A stretch of 21,685 bases of DNA from Silene noctiflora (GCA_009801015.1 VHZZ01003417.1:29505-51189), one strand, 5' to 3'; shown: positions 8,946 to 18,478, counted from the first letter of the stretch. Numbers and translations are program-made. The notes: generated by a model from the letters alone, not told the origin.

Positions 8946-11900
8946 TCACCGGTTTTGAAGTCCCTCGATGGTTTTTTTCCATTGCAATGCTCTCTGCTTC
9001 GGGTCTTCAAATGACATAATCTTCTTAGGCTGATCAGATTTTGTCAAGAAACGAAAAAAGCCAACGAAAATTCATTAATATGGTGACAAAACAAACAATA
9101 GTAAGCTTGTCAAGGACATAATGAAAAACATAATTAACTGCACATGACAATTTCATTGAGAGACTGTTGCCCATACAAGTTTTTCACTAATAGTTCTCAT
9201 AAAAGACTAATGAGTACCCTCTCACTAATAGAAGGTCTCATAAAAGACTAATGAGTACCTAATAGACGGTCTAATACAAGACAAATTAGTCCCTCCTCGT
9301 TAGAGACCTTGTGTTTGAAAAGAGAGAACCTCACCGTAAATATTTTGAAATGTGAAGGACTAGAGACTTGGAGGTTCAAGTCATTCGGATTGTCAGACCA
9401 AATTATATTCCCCTTCATCACCAGCTTAGATGGGTCCACATATATCAACTTTGGTTTGTTGGTTAAAATAAGTTGCACCTTCTTGCTCGATAACTTCTGC
9501 ATTTTTCTCACCATTGAGATCATGAGAACAGATTCACCGGGTTCCAAAAACTGTTGCCTGTCAACACAGCCGCGCTGAATTCAGTGCAGGTTAAAAAAGT
9601 GCAGCTCATGAATAATAGTAAGCATCTTTCGACCTGGTTCAGAAATAAAGGTACTACATTAGAATGAATTCACTTTCCATGCACAAAGTAAGTCCCCACC
9701 ATTTTGAATCAAAAGAGTCGATGGAGGCAAGTCTTGTAATGTGACCGCCCGCTTCAGCGGATGATGACGCACCACTACTGGTATCATTTGGTTTTCCTGA
9801 TCCATCACCAACATGTATTGGATTCCATGGGTCTGGAGAGTAATCTGTCCCACTAGAATGACCCTGTATGGTGTCAGAAAAGAGAACAATGATCAAGAGA
9901 AGAATTAACAACTACTAAACACATTTTCTATAAGAATCAATACATATACACAAAGCAGCCTTTTAGCTCTCTTTGAGCTATAACGTTTAAAGTTGGGCGT
10001 TTTGCGCTCCGAATTTGTGGGGAAAAAGGAACATACATCGGATGTATTACCTCAGACCTTATTTGTTTTGTTTTCGAGCATATATGTATTTTTTCTGAGC
10101 TTATTATCTTGGAACTTTATTTGTTTTTGAGCATATGTATATTTTTTCTGAGCTTATTAAAGTTTATAAGTTAGATTTTAATTTATTTATTTTTCATCAA
10201 CACTCAAATTTAACTAAGCTTATATGTAGTGTTTTTGAGTTTAATGTTTAAGTGAATGAACTCATAAACTTTATACTAAAACTCATAATTTTTAAAACAA
10301 AACTCAAAATCTTTATTATAATGCTCAGAAACTATACAACTGGTGGTAGTACATCAGATGTATAATCTACTTACTGGAATTTGTGCCAAGAAAGGGAATT
10401 TATAATTTTATATGATTATATAAACTCCTGGGAGGGGGCTAACCTGAGGCTCCTTGGCGAGTTTAGGAGGAGACTGATCCCTTAAATTTGTCCAGTCAAC
10501 TCCACGAAAAAATGGATGATTTTTTAACACAGCATATCCTTCAGCTCCAGCACCAGGTCTTTTGCTCGGATCCGTAGACTGAATGAAACACCAACAAGAG
10601 ATTAAACAGACCCAGGTAGATATATCTTAGTTCACCACGTCAAAGCATGTTATGTTTCATGTCATGAAAAGCATAGATGACGTCATACCCTCTCAATCTG
10701 AACATGACCTGGACCCGCCATCAATAAAACTACTTTCTCTTTCTGTTTTATCATCCTCCTTTGCATTTTTAAGTGTGTTATCTTTTATCTTCTGGTACTC
10801 TATATTAAGTCAAAGATTCACAAAACAATGCCATTACTTTGTTAGTATAATTTGGCCCTTATCATAAGTATCCAACAGATTAACTCCTTTAATGAAACCT
10901 AACCCACCTTATACTCTAATGTCACACCCTTTCTCCCTCCCCTCCCTCCCCATCACCGCTACCTAGCCACAACTTCTATTTCATCTCCTCCGAAAACCTC
11001 CACAATGTCCTTCCATCTCAATAACCCAAAAGAGATTTCTATCCCAAAGGCCAAATCTCCCTCCCTCTGCCACTAGCCCACTACTTCCGAGTTCCGAAAG
11101 CAACACCAATGTAGCCGCTCGTAGTAATTCGACAACAGGGAAAGGGGAGGCGTTAAGGAGAGCGATATGTTCGTGGAAACACGGGCCGCAATTATCGATA
11201 GTTGTTGGAAGATTAAGACGGCGGTTGCAAGAGATTAGACAGAGATATAGGGTTTTAAAACATTTCCTATGGGGTGGTGGTGGTGGAATTAAGGCCAAAT
11301 AATATGTTTGCTAAGTAGAGCTGGCAAACAATATGACCCGAAAACATGACCCGAATACTGTTTTTAGACACCAACACTGTTTTTGACTATTAGTGGGGAA
11401 AACATGAAACGTTTTCACAACCGAGTAGCAATGTGGTAGTCATAGCTCGTGGCAGTAAATCTCAGGAGTTGTATATTGTCAACTAAGATGGTGGTGGTCT
11501 ATATTTTTGACTCTTAATGTGAAAACATGAAGCGTTTTCACAACCGAGTTAGAGTAACAACGTGGTAGTCATGGGCCTCATGGCGGTAGGTTTAGTTAGA
11601 TGATTGTGTTCTAACACCTTAAATCTGTCCATTTACTCTAGAAGCGCACTTGTCCTCATATTCCACTAATCCCATCCATCAGGTTTTGCGTGCCAAAAAT
11701 AAGGTAGAAGCTTTTATGAGAACCAAAGGGTCTTTAAGGAACTTGAGTTGAGTAGCTCATAGAACCTAACCAACACATTGCCAACTTTACGAAATTAATG
11801 GAGTTCACGTAATAGCCTACTTCCTATCAATTAACACTTTCTTTAATCTAAAGAACAATTTGGAACACACATATAAAGATCAACCGTGCAATATATTTGA

Positions 11901-12524
11901 TTATAACTGAAGGTTTTGATATCCCGACCTAAAGCCACATTCATGTCAATTTATCATGAACTGCAACTCTTTCAAGCTCTAGTAGTTCTTCAGCAAAGCA
12001 AACTGTGGCCAAGTAAAATAAGATGAAAGAAGTAGGGTCACCCATTCGCCAATGAACATAGGAATAGCGAATTTCTTAGACGAGTAGAGAGGATATCAAG
12101 CCAGAGGCTGATACTCATGCTGCCAATCAATAGTAATCTTATCTAAAATAGAAATGAACTCAAGTGCTGAAAATGGAGCACCTAACTCCCAATATAAATA
12201 TTCAAAAAAAGAACTTTCAACTCTTAAAACATGGAATCAACATGATCAAAACTACAAAAAAGAACACTTAACCTGAGTTCAAGCACCGCCAAATTGTCAA
12301 ATAAAATTTTCAGCATAGGGGTCCAACGTCAATGCATACCAAAATAGTGTTATTATGATCCTTTCTCAATTGTAATGGCTATTTTATCCTAAGTTTGCTC
12401 ACTGGAACAGACTAAAGCAGTTAGAATTTGTCGCGGTAGGATGAGAGCAATGGATCACACATACAAACAAACTAAGATATCAAATACTCCCTCTGATTCT
12501 ACTTTACCTGCCTGACCAACATCC

Positions 12525-12562
<38 letters not shown>

Positions 12563-15500
12563 AGAGAGAGAGAGATTTAAGAAAGTGAACTACGCTGGCT
12601 TACAATTTTAAGTACTCAAAGCTACCCTTCTTCCCAATATTATCTGTTTCATTTTTACTACTGATTCTCCCTCTCACTTGAGCAAATGTCAGAATTCTAA
12701 GCCATAACCAATCACTGTGGAAAACTTGAATGACACACATTCTTGAATCTAATAAAAGGAGTTGTTACCCATCAGGTCATCACTGCTCCATTAGAAAACT
12801 AGGCCTACAAAGTGATTAAAGATGATTTCTCTCCATCATAATCACGCATTCGAGTGTGTATAATAAACATTTTTCCATTCAATAGCCAAGAACTCAGCTG
12901 AACTTCATCATAATCTTTTGGGTTAAACAATTGACAACAGATATACGACATCCGGTGACCGACCATGGATATCCAAATTAATAATAACCACAAAGCACAA
13001 ACTCCCATGAAATGCTTGACATTTCAGTAGGAGAATAAGAACTTTAGTTTCCCTCCATCGCAAAAAAAAACTAGTATAGCAAGATTTTAAGATTCTCCCC
13101 CATTAAGTCGCCAAATAATAGATTGGTTATACCAACATAGACAAATAACAAAACTTACCAGTAAACGATCAATGAGGTCTTTTGCTTCCTCTGAAAAATA
13201 TTCTGGAAATTTTATATCTCTGGCAATGATTTTTTGGAAAATAAGCCACTCGCTCGCATCTTTGAAAGGAGAAGTCCCTGAAAGCATCTGGTACAGGGTG
13301 CAGCCAAGCGCCCACAAATCGTTCCTATTTCATGAGAAAAAGGGGTATGAAGGGAAGGATCAGACAAAAAATAGTTGTTTCTGACACAGATATAAAAAGG
13401 CTATTCAGCTCATCAACAAGACTTGCGAATCAAACCAATGCAATGAAAATTAACGCAGTCCACATACCCAAATGTTGCAGGAGAAGAATTTAAGACTTCT
13501 GGAGGAACATAGGCAGCAGTTCCGACAAAAGTGCAAGCCTTGTCATCTGTACTTACAAAAAAAATGAAACAACGTTCAGTCTTCAAAGAAAAAAACTATT
13601 AGAATAGGATACTTCTCCCTTATTTAATTCTTAAACCTTCTGACGTAGAATAATAACTTCAGAAACTTATTTACATTAAGTGGTAAGTGTAATTGTGTGT
13701 GTGCGTGCATCTAATGTTGCATGATCACCTATAAATAGGATGCAATATAATTGTGATTTGTATCAAGCAAGAAATAAATCAATTAATATGAATCATCTTC
13801 ACCCAATCCTTTAAATTAATTATCTCTAACAAGTGGCATCGGAGCCACAAAGATCTTAATGGCCAAAAATTAAGATATTGCTTCCGCATCAAATACAATT
13901 TCTATGCAAGCACCTCCTATATTTGGAGGAGAAAATTGTGACTATTGGTGCATAAAAATGAAGCTCTTTTTAAGAGCAAACGCATTATGGAAATTGTCGA
14001 GAGTTGTATACAACAACAAAAACAAGACGACGTGTACACCGGCGCACAATTAAAAAAATTAATGAAAATGAATTAAAAGATGCTAAAGCTCTACCTTATA
14101 TTTTAAATGTTGCCACAGAGGTAATATTTCCCGAGATCATGCGAGCAACAACCGCAAAAGAAGCTTGGGATTCTCTCCACCGACAGTTCTAAGGAGATGT
14201 TAAAATACTAACCATTCGACTAAATACCTTAAGAGAGGATTCTGAGGATATGAAGATGAAAGATAATGAAGATATTAAGGATTACACTTCAAGACTCATG
14301 GAAATGGTTAATCAAATGACAATGTATGGAGAAGATATTACTAATACAAGAATTGTGCAGAAAATATTAGGAACCTAACGAAAAGGTTCAACACAATTAT
14401 TACAGTAATCGAAGAATCCAAGGATATATAAAAACTAGTGTTTCTGAGTTAACAAGCTCTTTGCTCGCACATGACCACAAATTTCACAAATTGTTAGAAA
14501 ATCCTTTATCTGAAAATACTTTCCAAGCAAAACATGTAGTGGAAACGCGGAATTGATTTTATTTTCATGATTTCAATAGTAGAAATCAAATTGTTTGAAT
14601 TCACTTCCAAATCTAATTCCAAAAGTTTGTTTGGGAAACCCATGGAATTGGAATTGGGCGGGACGGATATGAATGAGGTCATCGATTTTTTTTTATTTGA
14701 AAAAAAAATAAATTGTCACGGAAAATATTTACAATGGAAAAAATATCATAAAAAAAAAATATTGTGATGAAATTTGCTTGACAAAAAAAAACGTAAATAG
14801 TGATGGAATTGAAATGACTACTATATAGTAGGAATTTGAGACCCTCAAATTTTAACTAGGTTGGAATTGATATGGAATTGAGTCCAATTCAAATTCCAAA
14901 TTCTAGGGGTTCCCAAACACTTGAAATGTCTCAATTACGGAATTCAATTCCAATTCTAGGTTCCCAAACATGTTATTAGGGCATTTGGTTCTATTTGTTA
15001 TGCTCATATTCCACCTCAAAACAGAATGTAAACTATGATGAAAATTCAAAAAAATGAATTTTCATTGGATATGATTCAAAGTCAAAAGGTTACCGAATAC
15101 TATTCTTGAGACAGAGAAGATGACAATTAGTAGAGATGTTGCTTTTTGAAGAAGATGCAATCTGGAATTGGGAGGAGAAAAAGATGGAAAAAAAAATGTG
15201 ATACTACTTCCTAAATCTCACCATCACCAACAAGAACATAACCAATTGCGATCTAATAATGATTGGTATGGATACAGAACCAAACACACCTCCTACTTCA
15301 ATCACCTCACTCTGTTGCAAATTCAGACATCACCACATGCCCATGGTAAGAAGAGGTTGTCAGAAATATATGAAATTTGCCCCATAATTCATTTAGGTCA
15401 AGAAGAGTGTGAGAGAGATATCACTTCGCAGTTGAAGAACCAAAAGACTACGACGAAGCAAATAAACACAAAGAATGACAAAATGCCATGGAAAATGAAA

Positions 15501-17382
15501 TAAGCATATGATAAAGAAGAATGAGACATGAGTGTTGGTTGGCCGACCTAAAAAACTAAATGTGATAGGGGTAAAATGGGTCTTTAAAATCAAATTGAAT
15601 CCCGATGGATCAGTCAACAAACACAAAGCCAGATTGGAAAGTGTCTCACAACAAGCCGGAATAGACTATGGAGATACTTTGCTCTGGTGGCTAGACATGA
15701 AACTGTGTGCACCCTTATTGCTTTGGCCACGCAAGAAAAATAGAAAAAAATTTAGTTAGATGGTAAGTCCGCCTCCCTCAATGGAGAACTCGGAGAGGAG
15801 ATCTATACAGAAACCTCCAGGTTTTGTTACCAGGGAACAAGAAGATACGGTATGTAAATTAAAGAAGCCTTGTACAGACTAAAACAAGCACCCCGGGCTT
15901 GATATAGTAAGATTGATTCTCACTTTACTGAACAAGGGTTTGAAAGAAGTAAAAAAGAGCACGCCTTCTATATAAAAAGAAAACGCATAACTGACCTGCT
16001 CATTGTTTCACTTTATGCTGATAATCTTTTAGTCACAAGGCAACAACTCAAAAATAGTGACCGAGTTTAAGGAGGGGATGAAGAAAAAACCTGAGATGAC
16101 TAATTTAGGTCTAATAAATTATTTTCTTGGCATGGAGGTTGATCAGTCAGAGAAGGGGATTTTCGTTACTCAAACAAAGTTTGCTGAAGACATTTTGAAG
16201 AATTGAAAATGCAACACTGTAAAGCAGTGGGAACTCCCTTGGTGAAATTCACATGGGTGCCGGAAAAGGGGTTCTAAGATATTTAAGAGGCACTGCTGAT
16301 TTTGGTATCTTGTACCAACCATGCTCAAGCCCAAAGCTAACTGCCTACTCTGATATTGATTGGGGAGTTTCTATTGACAATATTGAAAAGCACTCCTGGT
16401 TATGCTTTCACTCTTTGTTCAGGAGTGTTTTCATGGATTTAAAAAAACTCAATTAATTACAAAAGGGTTACACCAAAATACCTGAAGCAGCATTTGGAAG
16501 GACTGTGATCCTGCTATCTTGCATAGGCTTAACGCTGCCAAAATCAGCTATTTTGATATGACCATCTGAGGTAAGCAACAAGTTCTCTGGCTGCCACATA
16601 GATGATTGAGTACGAGAAACAATCAAGATGTGAAGCATGAGAAGAGTAAAGGCTAGGATCCAATCCAGTAAGAATGAAAAAAACCTTAATATCGCGGTGT
16701 ATGAGACCCAAGCCATGGATATACTCGAGAGCATCGACAACTTGAGCAGTATAAAAGCGAGCTTCATCTTCGGACAAACGGCCTTTCTGAAGATTGATAA
16801 ATAAATAAAGAAAAAGGAATACAAGTTTGCAACAGGAAGATAAGAGCATTTGGGAAACATGTGGTTGCTTACCCTGGTTATCTGATCAAAAAGTTCGCCT
16901 CCTTCGCAGGACTCAAGGGCCATATCTTGAAATTGAATATAGTGAGAAATGAAAGGCAAAAAAAGTAGTAACACGGAAGGAGAGGAGGATAGAGAATACA
17001 TACATAAAGAAAAAGAATCCTGAAATGTAAAAAAGAGGCGAACGATGCCGGAATGATCCAATTGATCAAGAACAATTCTCTCCAATTTGACATATGCAGT
17101 TTTGTTTTCCTTAGTTATGAATTTTTTATCCATAATCTTCAATGCATATACAATGCCGCTATCTTTCTTTCTAGCCCGTACAACCTGGATTATTAAGAAT
17201 ACATGTTAACAACTAATCTTCAATTCAATTGAAATGCTGCTGCTGCAGCATCATTATTATTATAAATGTATACCTTTGAATAAGAACCAACGCCATAGAT
17301 CTTCCCCAATTCGAAATCTTGGACGGAGAAATTCTCCTGTGGAGCTCGGAATTGAAAACTCTTACCTCTCTCAACGCCATGC

Positions 17383-17416
<34 letters not shown>

Positions 17417-17483
17417 GATTGTTATCTTCAATCTTCAACTTTGAATCAAATTCTTCATGCTCCATTACACCCAACATAATCAT
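8946..17483 (-). CDS. PDK1: 3-phosphoinositide-dependent protein kinase 1 (AGC kinase + PH domain)
   Basis: Master AGC kinase, known in plants to phosphorylate other AGC kinases such as PID and S6K. Exons in order: 17483-17274, 17184-17004, 16925-16873, 16786-16685, 16590-16482, 13546-13468, 13324-13159, 10578-10444, 9863-9700, 9557-9335 and 9029-8946. Every intron is GT..AG and every junction keeps frame. From the ATG at 17477 the product is 499 residues (Arabidopsis about 491); the ATG at 17483 adds two. That start is favoured because [14 protein letters not shown] matches the family N-terminus. Kinase motifs: glycine loop GVGSYSK (62-68), Lys84 in YALK, HRDIKPEN (176-183), DFG (196-198), activation-loop Thr222 in [12 protein letters not shown] in place of APE (231-233) and DLWALGC. 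The PH domain covers about 400-499 and ends LQNR. Exon 1 has an Asn run. Introns 5 and 7 are long (2935 and 2580 bp). Confidence 0.96.
9195..9259. repeat. 24-bp perfect direct repeat in PDK1 intron 10
   Basis: The 24-bp unit beginning TCTCATAAAAGACTAATG occurs at 9195-9218 and again at 9236-9259. A diverged third copy follows at about 9269-9291 (TCTAATACAAGACAAATTAG). The period is about 41 bp. It lies in the 305-bp PDK1 intron 10 (9334-9030). Confidence 0.85.
10020..10376. mobile_element. 357-bp MITE with 32-bp TIRs and 9-bp target duplication
   Basis: Perfect 9-bp direct repeats GAATTTGTG (10011-10019 and 10377-10385) flank a 357-bp segment. The outermost 32 bases of each end align in inverted orientation without gaps. 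The inner part is best conserved (ATACATCGGATGTATTACC against ATACATCTGATGTACTACC). The interior is AT-rich with a 45-bp duplicated block (about 10059-10105 and 10115-10159) and has no coding capacity. A 9-bp duplication is typical of Mutator-like elements, so a non-autonomous MULE/MITE is likely. It sits in PDK1 intron 8 (10443-9864). Confidence 0.75.
11005..11302 (+). pseudogene. Coding-like relic of unknown family in PDK1 intron 7
   Basis: On the + strand, antisense to PDK1, an ATG at 11005 opens a short reading ([12 protein letters not shown]...) with one internal stop. A one-base frame change near 11100 leads into 66 open codons from 11102 to a TAA at 11300-11302. The latter part is strongly basic, with Arg-rich helical character ([23 protein letters not shown]). 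Base composition is clearly more GC-rich than the surrounding intron, which suggests captured or retroposed exon DNA. I do not recognise the family. A 105-codon open frame also exists on the opposite strand, so the coding strand is uncertain. Confidence 0.3.
11380..11589. repeat. Diverged tandem duplication in PDK1 intron 7
   Basis: An approximately 80-bp block at 11380-11457 recurs at 11504-11589 with about a 125-bp period. Both copies share TTTTTGACT, GAAAACATGAA.CGTTTTC and CACAACCGAG, then GTGGTAGTCAT. Each copy contains a small inverted repeat, GAAAAC...GTTTTC, which could form a 6-bp stem. Confidence 0.8.
12530..12575. repeat. A30 run followed by (GA) repeat
   Basis: A run of thirty A bases (12530-12559) is followed by about eight GA dinucleotides. 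It is a compound microsatellite in PDK1 intron 7. It resembles the tail of a retroposed sequence on the + strand, but no body could be identified. Confidence 0.85.
13690..13831 (+). repeat. 5' LTR fragment of the Copia remnant
   Basis: The segment just before the primer-binding site ends in ...CTCTAACA, which fits the CA terminus of a plant LTR. A TATA-like CTATAAATAGGA at 13729-13740 would be the LTR promoter, pointing away from PDK1 transcription. The left end of the LTR is not identified and may be missing. Confidence 0.55.
13834..13846 (+). other. tRNA-Met type primer-binding site
   Basis: TGGCATCGGAGCC matches the usual plant Copia primer-binding site TGGTATCAGAGCC (complementary to the 3' end of initiator tRNA-Met) at 11 of 13 bases. 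It starts two bases after the LTR terminal CA. Confidence 0.8.
13860..14500 (+). pseudogene. Copia gag pseudogene
   Basis: Shifting + frames give typical Copia gag motifs: a start MAK followed by a stop, then [12 protein letters not shown] and [21 protein letters not shown] (about 14155-14190), and a UBN2-like stretch with [16 protein letters not shown] and [12 protein letters not shown] (14230-14320). Several stops and frameshifts interrupt it. The zinc knuckle and protease that should follow are absent. Confidence 0.8.
14625..14972. mobile_element. MITE-like inverted repeat nested in the Copia remnant
   Basis: The left end, GTTTGTTTGGGAAACCCATG followed by GAATTGGAATTG (14625-14656), pairs with the right end (14945-14972), whose reverse complement begins CATGTTTGGGAACCTAGAAT. 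Further inverted AATTCCAATT blocks lie inside. The segment has no copia homology and interrupts the element between gag and pol. Target duplications were not found with confidence, so the precise ends are approximate. Confidence 0.5.
15430..16465 (+). pseudogene. Copia reverse transcriptase / RNase H pseudogene
   Basis: The RT begins at about 15432 with [14 protein letters not shown], then a Trp-to-stop change and QNAMENEI. Next come [20 protein letters not shown] (15560-15618), [10 protein letters not shown], a frame change, LYADNLLVT (the catalytic YADD box decayed to YADN, about 16012-16037), NYFLGMEV and GTPLV (about 16230). RNase H follows with [21 protein letters not shown] and a decayed YAFTL...GVFSW block, ending about 16450. 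At least four frameshifts and multiple stops are present. Confidence 0.88.
17385..17423 (-). repeat. ATT/AAT microsatellite coding an Asn run in PDK1 exon 1
   Basis: On the PDK1 strand, AAT/AAC codons give two Asn, a His, then ten Asn (residues 19-31). The run lies in the variable N-terminal extension before the conserved FRAPQENF and kinase domain. Repeat-number change would alter tail length without breaking the frame. Confidence 0.9.
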
Positions 17484-18380
17484 ATCTTACCCTTCTTCAA
17501 CATTTTCATTTCCTCCAGATATGATTTCACAAATTTGGGATCGATAATAATAAAATGGGTACCCAATTTCACAAACTCCAACCTTTACTTGTTTTGGGTA
17601 TCAATTTATTTGAGGTCTTTTTTCTTTCACATGTCACCTTGCTGCAGTTAGCCAAATATATAACCTCATGCCTTTATGGTTAACCAAACGCAAAATATTG
17701 GTAAATAAATCGCTTTTTTTTTTTCCACCAAACCGAAATGTCATCCCAAGTACAACGAGCTGACCTAATTTTTCTTCTTACCATGTGTCTTAGGGCACAC
17801 GTTAGAAAAACCGTTTTTAATCATAAATCGATTTGGTTTCGCTTTTCATTTTATCACAAAACAGGTAAATTGAAACTGACTAAACTATTACAAGTTAATC
17901 ACTAAAGCAAGTTCGGTTGTCTAAATTAAAAAGATGTACCTACTTTTCAAATCACTCTCATAGTCTCACCAGACACAATCCCCTCAACTCTCATTAGTCA
18001 GTACTCAAGCTTCCCGAGGTCCTTCCTCACACTACCGTTGGTCCAGGCTGTGACTTTTCCGTTCACCACATTGCGACTAATGGAAGAAGGGGCCTTTGAT
18101 TTGTTGTTATGTCTTTTAACTTTTATTTTATTTTTTCATTGTTATTGTTTCCGTACAGGACATTGAGGATGAATGTGTGGACATGCCACTCGCACGCCCG
18201 ACCCGCGGACGTACGACGGTCTAAAGCCACGTTTGGGAACGTATAATGCTTTGACCGGATCATTTTATATTGGTCGGTTTCGTCTGGATGAAGGTCTCGT
18301 TCACGATGCATTCGTGGTTTGACCGTAATCCGGAACGTCTTAGATGAGTGCTAATAGGGAAAACAACAAAATCAAGCACC
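17484..18380 (-). promoter_or_regulatory. PDK1 upstream region (probable promoter)
   Basis: DNA 5' of the PDK1 start codon. It is AT-rich, with T-runs near 17715-17725, and a more GC-rich patch at about 18165-18240. No clear TATA box, start site or other gene can be supported. Confidence 0.4.
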
Positions 18381-18388
18381 CTATAAAG

Positions 18389-18478
18389 GCGCGAGCCTAT
18401 CTGCGATGCTACTGACTCTAGTCAGTTTTGAAAGAAGAACACGACAACCTCCTGGAGCGCGAGCCTTGCTGCGATCCA
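18389..18478. repeat. Short GC-rich direct repeat
   Basis: GCGCGAGCCTATCTGCGATG (from 18389) recurs as GCGCGAGCCTTGCTGCGATC (from 18457), differing at a few positions. The copies are 68 bp apart and lie close to a CTATAAAG box (18381-18388). They could belong to an old LTR-type element; no class is established. Confidence 0.65.

Larger units (their letters stand above)
10579..13158 (-). other. PDK1 intron 7
   Basis: A 2580-bp intron between the exon ending DLIDRLL and the exon beginning STDPSKRPG. It holds the coding-like relic at 11005-11302, the duplication at 11380-11589 and an A30 plus (GA)n run at 12530-12575. The rest (about 11600-12500 and 12600-13158) is AT-rich, with no recognisable element or coding signal. 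Confidence 0.8.
13690..16465 (+). mobile_element. Truncated, degenerate Ty1/Copia retrotransposon in PDK1 intron 5
   Basis: A Copia remnant in antisense orientation to PDK1. From left to right it has the tail of a 5' LTR (to 13831), a primer-binding site (13834-13846), a decayed gag (about 13860-14500), an inserted inverted-repeat segment (about 14625-14972), a decayed reverse transcriptase (about 15430-16220) and the start of RNase H (about 16250-16460). Protease and integrase are not recognisable. The body ends inside RNase H about 20 bp from the PDK1 intron 5 splice donor, and no 3' LTR is present. The exact left boundary is uncertain (between 13547 and about 13700). Many stops and frameshifts show it is old and inactive. 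Confidence 0.85.
13547..16481 (-). other. PDK1 intron 5, expanded by transposon insertion
   Basis: A 2935-bp intron between exon 5 (ending PNAAS plus one base) and exon 6 (beginning the second base of Asp217). Nearly all of it is Copia remnant plus nested inverted repeat. Splice sites GTATTT and TACAG remain intact, so the element should be removed from mature mRNA. About 15030-15420 is DNA of unclear origin between the nested repeat and the RT relic. Confidence 0.85.

Noticed and set aside
10981-11298. 105-codon - strand open frame as a real gene
   Set aside because: It opposes a + strand coding-like relic, has no recognised domain and sits in an intron; reported only as an open question.
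12484-12510. TACTCCCTC-like start resembling a Stowaway MITE terminus
   Set aside because: No matching inverted end (GAGGGAGTA) was found within several hundred bases, so an element cannot be supported.
14979-15100. Possible second small inverted-repeat element after the nested MITE (GCATTTGGTT against a diverged TTCGGTAACC)
   Set aside because: The pairing is too imperfect and no target duplication is visible.
15168-15503. 111-codon open frame in the Copia remnant as a separate gene
   Set aside because: Its second half lies in the wrong frame over recognisable Copia RT sequence, and its first half has no domain.
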